Below are positions 23,136 through 31,806 of a stretch of 59,301 nucleotides of DNA, in pieces. Within the stretch, counting starts at the first letter, position 1. Each line of letters opens with the position of its first letter. This DNA is from a virus: the IMG/VR virus record IMGVR_UViG_3300033155_000832, positions 1 to 59,301 of that record. One strand, 5' to 3'. The position numbers were made by a program, and so were the translations under genes. The notes beneath the pieces were generated by a model that saw only the letters and a program-made list of their open reading frames with translations, had not been told where the DNA came from and ran no database searches.

Positions 23136-23671
23136 GATGTACCTCGCGCATGTGCCCAACGTAGTGTCTGTACGTCTTGTAATATGTAAAAAGAACGGGG
23201 TTTGTTGTCTACCCATATAGTAACAGGTGGGGATGTCGTTTGACAAATGATTTGTGTGTCTATCTGCCCTCCGTCACGTTGGAAGTAGTTTTTGGTCTCT
23301 AGCACCAACAACTTCGGAAAGCGTGCGCGCCCTAGGATCAGCAACCAAGGCAAGTCTGCTCGCGCGCCTTGTTCGGACGCTTGCTGGATGTGCGCGCGTA
23401 GTGTCGGCTTGCTCTGTGTAAGCAGACCATCGAGTGTGAATTTCTCATCTTTTTTGCATTCTACTGCGTACGGGAACGGTCGATCGGGGCGTGACATGAT
23501 GTCGCCTTCCCCTTCCCAGTGCCCCTCGGTGGGTACGATACTGGTCGAGCGCCTGCGAAAAGGTAGGTGTGCCATCGTAGGTGTAACCGCCTCCGCGCCA
23601 TACACAATACGCGTTAGCTCAATACAGCACTCATTCTCAAACCGGTTGCCTATTGCGCGTCCGTTCTTCAT
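23132..23671 (-). CDS. PD-(D/E)XK-type nuclease, possibly Holliday junction resolvase, 179 aa
   Basis: GDIMSRPDRPFPYAVECKKD gives the D...ExK catalytic trio (D57, E71, K73) of the restriction-nuclease fold, with an earlier helix FENECCIELTRIVYG supplying a probable Glu. Size and plan fit phage resolvase/endonuclease families. Located between the gp46/47 genes and the terminase, it could resolve branched DNA before packaging. Branch specificity cannot be told from sequence. Confidence 0.75.
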   Translation of the reverse strand: MKNGRAIGNRFENECCIELTRIVYGAEAVTPTMAHLPFRRRSTSIVPTEGHWEGEGDIMSRPDRPFPYAVECKKDEKFTLDGLLTQSKPTLRAHIQQASEQGARADLPWLLILGRARFPKLLVLETKNYFQRDGGQIDTQIICQTTSPPVTIWVDNKPRSFYILQDVQTLRWAHARGTS

Positions 23672-23681
23672 ATTATAATCC

Positions 23682-25538
23682 TTACTCGGTGTGGATGGTG
23701 GCGGATGTGCCGTCGTGACAGACGGTTATGATTTGATCTGCGGATGATTTAATCTCGGATCTATGTGAGATAACGATAACAGGCGTCTCTTCGGACAGCT
23801 CGCACAAGAGCGCTGAGACTGCGTCGACTCCTGTAGCGTCAACCCCGTCAAACAGCTCATCTGCGAATAACTGCATACTGGCGTCGCCTATCACCGTCTG
23901 CCTGATACTCAACAGTAGTGCCAGCATAACACGCGTGCGTTGCCCTGTGGACGACATAGCGAAGCTGGTGGCCGAGTGTGGTATCTGCAGATGAATGTCG
24001 ATCTTCTCTCGCGTCTCGCCTGACGCAGTCTTGGAGGTGGCCGACAGCGATAACTGCGTCCCCGCTCCTACGAGTCGCTGTGCGTAATAGGCACAATGCC
24101 TGTTAATGGTGGCAAGGTGTGCGTCCAGCAGGTGCGACCGCAAGCCGGTCGGGTGGAACACCTGTACGAGGTAATCGACTTGTTCTTTCAGTGCTAAGGT
24201 GTCTGCGCTGTCTGCGTTGGCGGTCACGATACGAGCCTCTGCGTCTGTGATACCTTGTTTTAGGCGTGTACAGGTTTTGGCGTACAGCGCGGTGGCCTGT
24301 TGGAGCGCCTTGAGCTCGACGTTCAATGTCTTCACGTCCGAACGTAGTACCTGTAACTCCCGCTCGGCCACTCCGAGCACGTCGAACAACTCTGTGAACT
24401 CTGCAGATTCTTCGTGTGGGGGTCGCACCGGCTTGTCCTGCAGGCCTGCGTGCAACTTCTTGTGCGTTTCGGTGGCCTGTTGCGTATCGTCTTCTGCTTC
24501 TGTGAGCTTCCTCTCCGCCTGTTCTACAAGGTCGGTGCTCACTCCTGACACCTCTTGCCCGCACGTAGGACAATGCTTCGCATGCTTCGCGTCTTCGACG
24601 GCGCGCTCGGCTGTCTGTACAGTACGTGACAGTCTGTCACATTCGCGCTCTGCTGTGCGTACATCGGACGCCTGTGCAGACCACTTATCCAAGGCCTGTG
24701 TGTACACTTTTTCAGCTTTTTCAGCTTTACGGGAGTCCGCTTCCTCGAGCTCGAGCGTCTCCGCCTTGACCTGTTTGACATCCTCGGCCAGACTCGTACC
24801 CTCTTCGGTGAGTCGGTCACGCTCTTGCTCTTGTTCGCGGTGGTACTCTTCGTCAGGGGCGTCCTGTGCGTGCTCGTCTAGCTCGTGTTTGTAGTGCTCT
24901 ATGTCTTTTTGTGCCTGCCACACGGTGTTCTCGTGCTCGGACAGCTCTTTGCTGAGCGCCAGCGCGTCGGACTTGGCCTGTGAGTAGGCGGTGGTGAATC
25001 TGTCGTAATCCAAGAGGGACTCGAGCAGGTTCTTACGTTCCGCATCCGTGGCGGTTAAGAAGTTACTCGCCGCAGAACGCACGCCAAACATGTAAGTCGA
25101 TAAGAACGTGTTCTTACTCATGCCTAAGTGGTTCTCTAGCTGTGCTTGCGCCATGTCCGTACGACCGGGCGTCATGTCTTCGCCACCCACGTGCAGGGAT
25201 AGTCCTGTGGTACGCCCTTGGCACTTACGTACACGGTTGACCACGACCTCGACACCGTCACGTAGTAACACCACTGTGACGCTCGTGCCCTTGCCCGCTT
25301 CGTTACGAATAATATCATCGGCTTTGATGTCCTTGGCAGGACCGCGCATAAGGCTTCCGTAGAGCGCCCAGACGATTGCCTCGAATATCATAGACTTGCC
25401 CGCACCGTTGCCGTCGGCTAACAGCGCGTGCGTTACCTTACCTTGGATAACGGTAAGCCCTTCGTCAAAGTCTAGCTCGACGTCTTCGAACGGTCCGAAT
25501 TGTTGTGCGCGTACGCTCTTAATGTAAAGCACTTTCAC
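23682..25538 (-). CDS. Recombination endonuclease subunit gp46/SbcC-like ATPase, 618 aa
   Basis: SMC-type ATPase: Walker A GNGAGKS (43-49), long coiled coil (about 190-450) with zinc hook CPTC (C323, C326) at its middle, ABC signature SSTGQR near 535, Walker B and D-loop LFADELFDGVD near 562. Pairs with the nuclease at 25519-26550 to resect DNA ends for RecA-dependent recombination. The signature departs from the common LSGGQ. Start is GTG: 25538 or, with better Shine-Dalgarno spacing (AGAGG), 25532. The coding overlap with its partner is 14-20 nt. Confidence 0.93.
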   Translation of the reverse strand: MKVLYIKSVRAQQFGPFEDVELDFDEGLTVIQGKVTHALLADGNGAGKSMIFEAIVWALYGSLMRGPAKDIKADDIIRNEAGKGTSVTVVLLRDGVEVVVNRVRKCQGRTTGLSLHVGGEDMTPGRTDMAQAQLENHLGMSKNTFLSTYMFGVRSAASNFLTATDAERKNLLESLLDYDRFTTAYSQAKSDALALSKELSEHENTVWQAQKDIEHYKHELDEHAQDAPDEEYHREQEQERDRLTEEGTSLAEDVKQVKAETLELEEADSRKAEKAEKVYTQALDKWSAQASDVRTAERECDRLSRTVQTAERAVEDAKHAKHCPTCGQEVSGVSTDLVEQAERKLTEAEDDTQQATETHKKLHAGLQDKPVRPPHEESAEFTELFDVLGVAERELQVLRSDVKTLNVELKALQQATALYAKTCTRLKQGITDAEARIVTANADSADTLALKEQVDYLVQVFHPTGLRSHLLDAHLATINRHCAYYAQRLVGAGTQLSLSATSKTASGETREKIDIHLQIPHSATSFAMSSTGQRTRVMLALLLSIRQTVIGDASMQLFADELFDGVDATGVDAVSALLCELSEETPVIVISHRSEIKSSADQIITVCHDGTSATIHTE

Positions 25539-26550
25539 CTCTCATATATTGTTCTGCGATTGTTAATACCGACGCCAGCTCTTCTCCTGCCATGGTAGGG
25601 CAGTCAGAGGCTATGTAGGTTGCGATAATGTCTCGATCTGTATTCTGTGCGGTAAGCTCCGGCATACGTGCCAGCTCGGTATCCAGCTTAGGCGTAGTGT
25701 AGTCTGCGGTAACCGACACGTCTTGGAATAGTTGCTCACCGTCTTCGACCTCGAAATCCACACGCACGAAATCGTCGTCCATCACAGCCTTAACCGCCTT
25801 GCGGTCTTTGCACCTGTGGAAACGCGGTGAGATAGTGTTGTCGACGAACGTCTCGGAGAGCTCATCGTCTATTAGCATGTACCCGCGGTCACCGTCCGAG
25901 TCCCCGAAATTAAGCTGGAGGGGTGCGCCCACGTACTGAATAGGGTCGCCTGTACTTGTGTGGATAGTGGTTCGGTCGTGTACGTCGCCTAAGACAACCA
26001 TGTCCGCGCCACCTGATGTGAACAGGTCAGGGTCGACCCCTTTGGTTCCTGCGACACCCTTGAGTAGTGCGTGCCCGAACAGTAGGTCGACATCTTTTAC
26101 TTTACGCACGCCCTCCTGCATTTGAGCCACGTCGTCTGACCACGGTACAAAGCCTACCGACAGACCGCCTATGATTATCCGCGTAGGCTGAAGGTGTACC
26201 GTTAGGTTGTGGTCGTTGCCGACATCGAACATTGACAGTGCTGTGATCGAGGTGTCGCGTAGATACGCATCATGGTTACCTGCGAGGACGTGCACGCCCT
26301 CGGTGAATCGCGTATTGGCGAATCGGAGACAGTGGGCAACCGCCTGTAGTACCGGTACTTCGATCTTATCTCGGTTGTCGAACAGGTCACCTGCTATTAC
26401 GCCTGTGGTGGCTCCGCGCTCAATAGAGTCCGTCACCCACCATTCGAACGCCTCAACAACGTCGGCTAAGCGGGACGTGATCCAGCGTGCGTTAGGCTTG
26501 GAGCGAGACGCGTACATTGCGAACTGCCAGTCTGCTGTTACTGTGAGCAT
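25519..26550 (-). CDS. Recombination endonuclease subunit gp47/SbcD-like nuclease, 343 aa
   Basis: Calcineurin-like phosphoesterase motifs in order: TADWQF (Asp of motif 1), VIAGDLFDNRD (GD-x-x-D), LAGNHDAYL (GNHD), FGHALLKG and later VLGDVHDRTT. Length (343) is close to T4 gp47 (339). Start at ATG 26550 (MLTVTADWQF); a longer open frame upstream overlaps two genes. Acts with the SMC-like partner downstream as an Mn-dependent end-resecting nuclease. Confidence 0.93.
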   Translation of the reverse strand: MLTVTADWQFAMYASRSKPNARWITSRLADVVEAFEWWVTDSIERGATTGVIAGDLFDNRDKIEVPVLQAVAHCLRFANTRFTEGVHVLAGNHDAYLRDTSITALSMFDVGNDHNLTVHLQPTRIIIGGLSVGFVPWSDDVAQMQEGVRKVKDVDLLFGHALLKGVAGTKGVDPDLFTSGGADMVVLGDVHDRTTIHTSTGDPIQYVGAPLQLNFGDSDGDRGYMLIDDELSETFVDNTISPRFHRCKDRKAVKAVMDDDFVRVDFEVEDGEQLFQDVSVTADYTTPKLDTELARMPELTAQNTDRDIIATYIASDCPTMAGEELASVLTIAEQYMRGESALH

Positions 26551-26792
26551 GGATCGTCTCCTGTCGGCTTGCCATAGCGTGCCGTACGTGCCATCTGGTT
26601 GATAGACTGGATCAGTAGCTCTGTGTATCGCTGTTGCGCTTCGTTGATGCAACCGTCGTGGCTCAGCTCGACAATCTCCTCTGCGTCCATCTGTGACAGC
26701 TCGGGATATTCCTTGCGTAGTGCTAAGGCGACGTTCTCGACCGCGCAGGTGATGACACCTTTTAATTTTCGAGACTTGGGCGGGTACTTCAT
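26538..26792 (-). CDS. Small hypothetical protein, 84 aa
   Basis: ATG overlaps the exonuclease stop (ATGA) and its own 3' end overlaps the gp47-like start by 13 nt, so it is embedded in the recombination operon. Helical (VENVALALRKEYPELSQMDA, EAQQRYTELLIQSINQMART). No motif. Probably a small accessory factor of recombination or replication. Confidence 0.65.
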   Translation of the reverse strand: MKYPPKSRKLKGVITCAVENVALALRKEYPELSQMDAEEIVELSHDGCINEAQQRYTELLIQSINQMARTARYGKPTGDDPCSQ

Positions 26793-27784
26793 GCTTCGAT
26801 CCTTCGGTATAATTGGAAAAACTGCTTGTCATTTATCAGAGACTTGAACGACCATTCGCGGAACTTATCGACCACGTACGCCTTGTCGTATTTATGCCTA
26901 GAGTCCTGCCACGCCTGTTGTAACGCAGGTTTCAGGATTTCCTCGTGGTAGCGGGTGCGCAGGCTAATACCTGTTGTGTTTGACGTCAGTAAGTACGGTT
27001 CGTCGATAACAGTCTGTGCTATTTTAGACACCAGCCCTTTCGATGTCTTGTGCTTCTTCAGCCATTTCGACATACGTACCGCTTGGTTGTGTTCAGACGT
27101 ATCTAAATCAACGCCGTCACATACGGCCTCTATTATCAGCTTCATGCCCGTCTTCGTGCCGACACCTCGCACGCCCTGCACGTTGTCCGATTTGTCACCG
27201 GTCATCGCGCGTAGTAACGTCCACATGGCTAGCGGGAGCCCCTCGGGCTTTGCGCGGTCTCCGTACGCTTCGAAGTCATCGTACGTCAGGTACGGTTCGT
27301 TCCCGCCTAAGAACTGGATCTCCGCGCCCCACTCTAAGCACTGCCACAGGTCACGGTCGCCACTTACGATAACCGGTACCTCATCTTCGTCTAAGACGAT
27401 GTCAACCGCCTCCGCTAGCAGATCGTCAGCCTCCCAGCCTGATATGGATATTGTGCGGACACCTAGGTGAGGCAGAATGTCCTGCAGGAGCTTCATCTGT
27501 TGCTTAGCGCGTTGATAGTCTTCATCGGGTACGTCTTGTCGGGAGGGCCGTTGCGCCTTGTACTCGGGAAGAGCAAGGTCACGGTGTGCAGGTGTCCCTG
27601 CGTCAAAGAAGACCGTCATCTGGCTCACACACGGGGTGTCGCGTATAAGACAGCTTAACTTGCGTAGTGCTGTGAACAACCCGCCTGTATACACTCCGCC
27701 CGCCTTAAGGTCGTCGCGAAGTGTCGCCATGATACAGCGCATAGCTAAGTTGTTCCCGTCAATAAGTAGGTGGTACTCCGCCAT
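26789..27784 (-). CDS. 5'-3' exonuclease / flap endonuclease, 331 aa
   Basis: FEN/PIN-type metal-site motifs: LIDGNNLAMR at the N-terminus, SGWEADDLLAEA, VSGDRDLWQCL and MTGDKSDNVQGV, followed by the helix-hairpin-helix GVRGVGTKTGMKLI. Comparable to T4 RNase H, T5 D15 and the Pol I N-terminal exonuclease. The polymerase of this phage lacks that domain, so this enzyme would remove RNA primers before LigA seals the nick. Confidence 0.93.
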   Translation of the reverse strand: MAEYHLLIDGNNLAMRCIMATLRDDLKAGGVYTGGLFTALRKLSCLIRDTPCVSQMTVFFDAGTPAHRDLALPEYKAQRPSRQDVPDEDYQRAKQQMKLLQDILPHLGVRTISISGWEADDLLAEAVDIVLDEDEVPVIVSGDRDLWQCLEWGAEIQFLGGNEPYLTYDDFEAYGDRAKPEGLPLAMWTLLRAMTGDKSDNVQGVRGVGTKTGMKLIIEAVCDGVDLDTSEHNQAVRMSKWLKKHKTSKGLVSKIAQTVIDEPYLLTSNTTGISLRTRYHEEILKPALQQAWQDSRHKYDKAYVVDKFREWSFKSLINDKQFFQLYRRIEA

Positions 27785-27785
27785 A

Positions 27786-28892
27786 TTACCGAACGCTCTC
27801 TAAGTATGTCCAGAACGCTTTATGGTCGCGTAGCGTGCTCGCCTCGGCTTCTTTGCGTGCGATATTCGACGGGCGCTCTACCACATCACCATCGCTGTCG
27901 TACACCGTAATCAGAGTCAGGTCGACGTCAGGTCGGTTGGTCTTCTTAACCTGCGCACCTGTGTATGCAGGGGCAAAGGGATTACGCACAAGACCACGAA
28001 CCCACGCTAGCCCCCATGCGGTACCCAAAGTCACCAAGAATTCGTCAGTGTAATAGTCTTCGTCACCGTCTAGGATATGGCACAGGACGCGACCGAGGCT
28101 GTGTAGTACCTCAGCTTGCTCACTCTTACTGCACCATACTGCGAGAGGTTGTTGGCGGGTGGGGCGAGGTGTCTGCGGTACATCGACTTGCCCTTCTCCC
28201 TCCTCTTCTTCTTCCCATTCCGAGGCGTCTGCGTCCGCGTCTTCAGCGTCGTTGCGCTTGTCAATTTCGTCAGAGGCTAGCTTACGGATGTCGAGCGCGG
28301 TAGTGGTGGACGTCACCTTCGAGGTGATCGACTCTTGTACAGCCTCCGACAGTCTGCTCATTTCGACCGCGGCGTGCACGGTTAGGGATCCCTCTTCTAC
28401 CTTGGCAGTTATATCGGCAGGCAGATCTTCAACCAGCGCCATGTAGCGACGTACTTGCTGTGCGTGATGCCCCGTACGCTCCGCAATCTTGGGTGCGGAC
28501 AGTCCTTGGTCTTTGTAACGCAGGAACGCGCGCGCAAGGTCGACAGGGTTAGGGATCGTACGACTGTCTTCGCTGTTCTCGACCATGGCGATGTCAAAGG
28601 CCACCCAGATGTCTTCTGCGTCCGCCCGTACCACCACAGGTATCGAAATGTACTTCAGGTTCTTACAGGCGGTTAGGCGTCGGGCACCGCAGACAAGGTA
28701 ATACTTGCCCTTCTTTCCCGTAGGCGCCACGGTAATCGGAGCTAAGAGCCCGTGGTCTTTGATGGTTTCTTGGAGACGTTCGACACAGCCGATGTCCGAC
28801 CGCGGGTTGAAGTCGCTCCCGTCCTCCCACTTGCGGTTCTGAATGCTGGTTATCTTGATATTCGTGATTTGAATAGGTGCGGGCGTAGTCAT
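27786..28892 (-). CDS. ParB/Srx-like domain protein, 368 aa
   Basis: N-terminal ParB-type nucleotide-binding fold with the signature YYLVCGARRLTACKNL (GARRLTA at 69-75), then a KorB-like helix-turn-helix region (LSAPKIAERTGHHAQQVRRY) and an acidic linker (about 218-235, run of Glu). The C-terminal part has no recognised domain. ATG at 28892 with AAGGAG. In phages such proteins can be DNA-binding regulators, nucleases or CTPases. Located inside the replication/recombination operon, so a DNA-centred role is likely. Confidence 0.8.
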   Translation of the reverse strand: MTTPAPIQITNIKITSIQNRKWEDGSDFNPRSDIGCVERLQETIKDHGLLAPITVAPTGKKGKYYLVCGARRLTACKNLKYISIPVVVRADAEDIWVAFDIAMVENSEDSRTIPNPVDLARAFLRYKDQGLSAPKIAERTGHHAQQVRRYMALVEDLPADITAKVEEGSLTVHAAVEMSRLSEAVQESITSKVTSTTTALDIRKLASDEIDKRNDAEDADADASEWEEEEEGEGQVDVPQTPRPTRQQPLAVWCSKSEQAEVLHSLGRVLCHILDGDEDYYTDEFLVTLGTAWGLAWVRGLVRNPFAPAYTGAQVKKTNRPDVDLTLITVYDSDGDVVERPSNIARKEAEASTLRDHKAFWTYLESVR

Positions 28893-28924
28893 CGTTAAAA
28901 GCTCCTTAAGAGGCTAGGGTAGAA

Positions 28925-30055
28925 TTATTCGGTATCGTCGTCTGCGTCGTGGGTGTTCTCGGTGCGTACCGCAGTGTTGTACATATCGAGTGCTCGGGCG
29001 CGGAAATCATCGTCACGCCATACGCGGAGCCACATTGCGCGTCTTATCCGCAAATCAGACCACGGTACTGCGTAGTACGACCCGCTTATCGTCATCAGCT
29101 TATGCGTGCGGAGGTATTCGAATACCGTCCACGCGAGTGACGGTCCGCGCTTAAAGTTGATCACAAACTTGCCTGTCGTCTGCGGGACGGCCAAGCGTGC
29201 CTTGTATCCCCGCACGGTGCAGAGCAGTCCGACTTGTTTCGCGGTATCTCCTGATCCGCGCTTGTACTTGGCCGCCGTGACGCGTACGCGTTGGCTAGAG
29301 TAGAACTTGACCGCACGACCTCCGGGCGTGTGTGGTGTCTTGAAACGTCCTGTGTCTTTTAGGTTCTCACGTTCTTGATTCACCAGCGCAAAGTGTACAT
29401 TCGCTCTCTGTAGTGGCTTCATCAGGATAGGGAGCCATTCGGAGAGTGTACGAGCTTTAGGGCCGAACGTGTTATTGCCTTCTTCGTCCAGTGCCACTCG
29501 CGGAGGGGCGGACGCAAGGGAGTCGAGCACCACCAGAATCGGGATGTTGGCTTTCCTTTTTTTCGTCATGTCCTTACATATCTGAAGAAGCGCGTCAAAG
29601 GCGTCCTCAATAGCATCAGGTCGGGCGTAGATTAGAGACGACATATCTATGCCGACGTTGTCTATACGGGCAGGGTCTAAGGCGCCTTCGAAGTCGAACA
29701 ATACGGCAACCCCGCCCATGTCTTGTACGTTCTTAATCGCCATGTGCATGAGCGCGGACTTCCCTGCCCCTTCAGGTCCGAAGATTTCGCTTATCCGTCC
29801 GCCTGCGAACCCGCCTCCGAATACTGCGTCCACGCCTGCGAAGCCTGTACTCACCCACGTAGTGACCGTGGAGAGCAGGTTCGGATCGTCACCGAACGTC
29901 ACGTCATCCTCTCCCAGCACTTTCGCCATGTTCGTGCGAAGCATGGAGGCTATCTTATTGCGACCGTCTGACGAGCTTTTTCTTGCCTTTTTTATTACTT
30001 TTTTCGCGGGCTTCTTGCGCGGGGCTGGTTGTGTCGTCTTCTTGGTAACAGGCAT
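28925..30055 (-). CDS. recA: RecA/UvsX-like recombinase, 376 aa
   Basis: Core begins near residue 35. STGFAGVDAVFGGGFAGGRI is followed by Walker A GPEGAGKS (93-100), LFDFEGALDP, Walker B ILVVLDSLA, and a loop region ARTLSEWLPILMKPLQRANV. HFALVNQERENLKDTGRFKT matches the RecA NQ-R region, and TPGGRAVKFYSSQRVRV follows. ATP-dependent strand exchange enzyme for recombination-dependent replication. Start at 30055 (AGGAAG upstream) preferred over 30079. The lysine-rich first 30 residues are encoded in a stretch that overlaps the upstream gene in another frame for 101 nt. Confidence 0.95.
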   Translation of the reverse strand: MPVTKKTTQPAPRKKPAKKVIKKARKSSSDGRNKIASMLRTNMAKVLGEDDVTFGDDPNLLSTVTTWVSTGFAGVDAVFGGGFAGGRISEIFGPEGAGKSALMHMAIKNVQDMGGVAVLFDFEGALDPARIDNVGIDMSSLIYARPDAIEDAFDALLQICKDMTKKRKANIPILVVLDSLASAPPRVALDEEGNNTFGPKARTLSEWLPILMKPLQRANVHFALVNQERENLKDTGRFKTPHTPGGRAVKFYSSQRVRVTAAKYKRGSGDTAKQVGLLCTVRGYKARLAVPQTTGKFVINFKRGPSLAWTVFEYLRTHKLMTISGSYYAVPWSDLRIRRAMWLRVWRDDDFRARALDMYNTAVRTENTHDADDDTE

Positions 30056-30311
30056 ATAGGGCTTCCTTGATTTCGTCAAATGAGTCGGCAGTTTCTCCGA
30101 CAGTGGCTAGGTTGTCTAATACGTTGATCTCTGTGGCGATACTTACCACCAGTTGCTTGTACAGGCTTGCGCGTAACGTCTGTAGCTCCGTAACAGGGTC
30201 GACCCCTAGTGTACGGGTCACCGACACCGTAGGGTTAATCGACGAATACGATGGCATCCCTATTTTAGGGCTGTACGTTACTGTGATTTGGTCGCCTTCT
30301 TTTAATGACAT
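29955..30311 (-). CDS. Hypothetical protein overlapping recA, 118 aa
   Basis: MSLKEGDQITVTYSPKIGMP opens a strand-rich half, then a helical half (LQTLRASLYKQLVVSIATEI) and a lysine-rich tail (REKSNKKGKKKLVRRSQ) that lies entirely in the recA overlap. Weak Shine-Dalgarno (GAG). Lies between SSB and recA, after a very stable hairpin, so it may be made at lower levels than SSB. No function recognised. Confidence 0.6.
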   Translation of the reverse strand: MSLKEGDQITVTYSPKIGMPSYSSINPTVSVTRTLGVDPVTELQTLRASLYKQLVVSIATEINVLDNLATVGETADSFDEIKEALYACYQEDDTTSPAQEAREKSNKKGKKKLVRRSQ

Positions 30312-30331
30312 AATATTTCTCGTGGTGTAAA

Positions 30332-30361
30332 GGTACTGCGGGCGTTTCCGCCCGCGGTACC
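30332..30361 (-). terminator. Very stable hairpin (partial terminator or attenuator) after SSB
   Basis: On the minus strand, GGTACCGCGGGCG and CGCCCGCAGTACC (13-bp stem with one C-A mismatch) close a GAAA tetraloop, followed by only TTT. Ten bases after the ssDNA-binding protein stop. Strong stem but a short U-run suggests attenuation or mRNA 3'-end protection rather than complete termination. Confidence 0.7.
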
Positions 30362-30370
30362 GTGTTGTCG

Positions 30371-31786
30371 TTATTTACCTGCGCGTGCGCGTAGTCGCGC
30401 GCTTGCTGTGCTTCCTGTGCTTCCGGCTCCTCCGCCTCTTGACCTGCGTCGCGCAGGGGCAGGGGCGTCATCGTCGTCTTCGTCCGGCTCGGGCGCCTTG
30501 GTTTTACGGCCTCGGGTGGCGCTTCGTGCTCGTGTAGTCACAGGCGCCTCTTCTTCCTCTTCTTCGGCAGGCGCTTCGCCTTCGGGCGTCGCCACGAGTG
30601 TAGCCTCTTCGAGCGGTACTTCGAAGTCACCGTCTTCGGTGCTGAACACCACAATGACTCCGTCTTCCGTCTCCAACAGCTCCAGTACTTCGCCTTCGGT
30701 TACGTCGTCAGGGTCGTCTTCATCTTCGTAGCGGATGATAGAGCCGACCTCGATCTCAGGTGCCTTCGCTTTGGCTTTAGCTTTAGGCTTACGACTGCGA
30801 GGTGCAGGCTTGGCTTTGGCTTTAGGCTTGCGAGGGGCAGGGGCTTCTTCCTCTTCCTCTTCTTCCTCTACGACCTTCTTCTTAGGCGCGCGCGCAGGCT
30901 TACCCGCCTTCTTCTTCTTGGCCTTGGGTGTTGGCGCTGGTGTCTGTTCTCCGCCTTCCGACGGCATCGACAAGCCAAGATCTTCGAGGCGTTCCGTGCG
31001 GACAGCTAAGGAGGCGATTTCGGCCACATCGTCCGGTAGTGGGTAGTCCGCGTCCATGTAATTTTCAGGCATATCTTCGCCTGTGATCAGGTTATACGCG
31101 TCAGCTAGGTGCGTCCTGTCCACAGCAGGCACGAGCTTGTTCAGTGAGAAGGCGTAAGCGGCGACCGTCATAGCGTCGTTGATAGTGTCAGGGTCGACAT
31201 CATAATCGGACAACGCGTCCACGAGAGGCTCCGCGTCATAGAATCGCACCTTATACCGCGTATCGAAACCGGTACCTGTTTTCGTCATTTTAAAGTTACG
31301 GCCCGTTTCCAAATGCGAAATATCATTGACGTCTTCGTCCTCGAACACATAGTCATCTATCGCGTCGTGCGCAGACACCTTCGATTCGATGATCTTGATA
31401 ATCAACTTACCGTCGTCGTCAAACGCGTCCTGTACATCAACGACTGGTATGTAGTAGGAGGTTGCCCGTCCGAGGTACGTATCAAGGTCTGCCGAGAATT
31501 CTTTCCATGTCTCGCCTTTGGCCTTACTCGAAGCCCACGCACGCTTAAGCTCACGTTCAACAGGGCAAGCACAATTGAATGTCTCAGGCGAGGTAACCCA
31601 TTGCTTCGTGTCGCGAATGATAAAGCGCTTAACGCAGTACCCTATCACACCTGTGATGTCGATAGGCAGTAGTCGGTAGGTTCCTTTTTTGAAATCCTTC
31701 ATGTAGATGAATTTGAAGTTTCCTGCAGACTGGCGGTCTTCTTGGCGTTGTTGGTGGCGACGGCGCATACGGTCGTATGTGGACAT
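30371..31786 (-). CDS. gp32-like single-stranded DNA-binding protein, 471 aa
   Basis: N-terminal half: YDRMRRRHQQRQEDRQSA, then FKKGTYRLLPIDITGVIGY, FIIRDTKQWVTSPETFNCAC and PVERELKRAW, resembling the OB-fold and Cys-containing subdomain of T4 gp32-type proteins. The second half is an unusually long low-complexity tail with alternating lysine/alanine/proline blocks and runs of glutamate, a short barrel-like insert (VGSIIRYEDEDDPDDVTEGE), and an RRRSRGGG end. gp32 has a short acidic tail for partner binding; this one is far longer. ATG at 31786 with AAGGAG. Coats ssDNA and recruits polymerase, recombinase and mediator encoded beside it. Confidence 0.82.
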   Translation of the reverse strand: MSTYDRMRRRHQQRQEDRQSAGNFKFIYMKDFKKGTYRLLPIDITGVIGYCVKRFIIRDTKQWVTSPETFNCACPVERELKRAWASSKAKGETWKEFSADLDTYLGRATSYYIPVVDVQDAFDDDGKLIIKIIESKVSAHDAIDDYVFEDEDVNDISHLETGRNFKMTKTGTGFDTRYKVRFYDAEPLVDALSDYDVDPDTINDAMTVAAYAFSLNKLVPAVDRTHLADAYNLITGEDMPENYMDADYPLPDDVAEIASLAVRTERLEDLGLSMPSEGGEQTPAPTPKAKKKKAGKPARAPKKKVVEEEEEEEEAPAPRKPKAKAKPAPRSRKPKAKAKAKAPEIEVGSIIRYEDEDDPDDVTEGEVLELLETEDGVIVVFSTEDGDFEVPLEEATLVATPEGEAPAEEEEEEAPVTTRARSATRGRKTKAPEPDEDDDDAPAPARRRSRGGGAGSTGSTASARLRARAGK

Positions 31787-31806
31787 AAGGGGCTCCTTAT
31801 CGGGGG

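Noticed and set aside
24626-24640. GTGACAGTCTGTCAC in the SbcC-like gene as a fifth copy of the palindrome
   Set aside because: It differs at the centre, lies in the middle of a coding coiled-coil region and is not at a unit end, so I count it only as a near copy.
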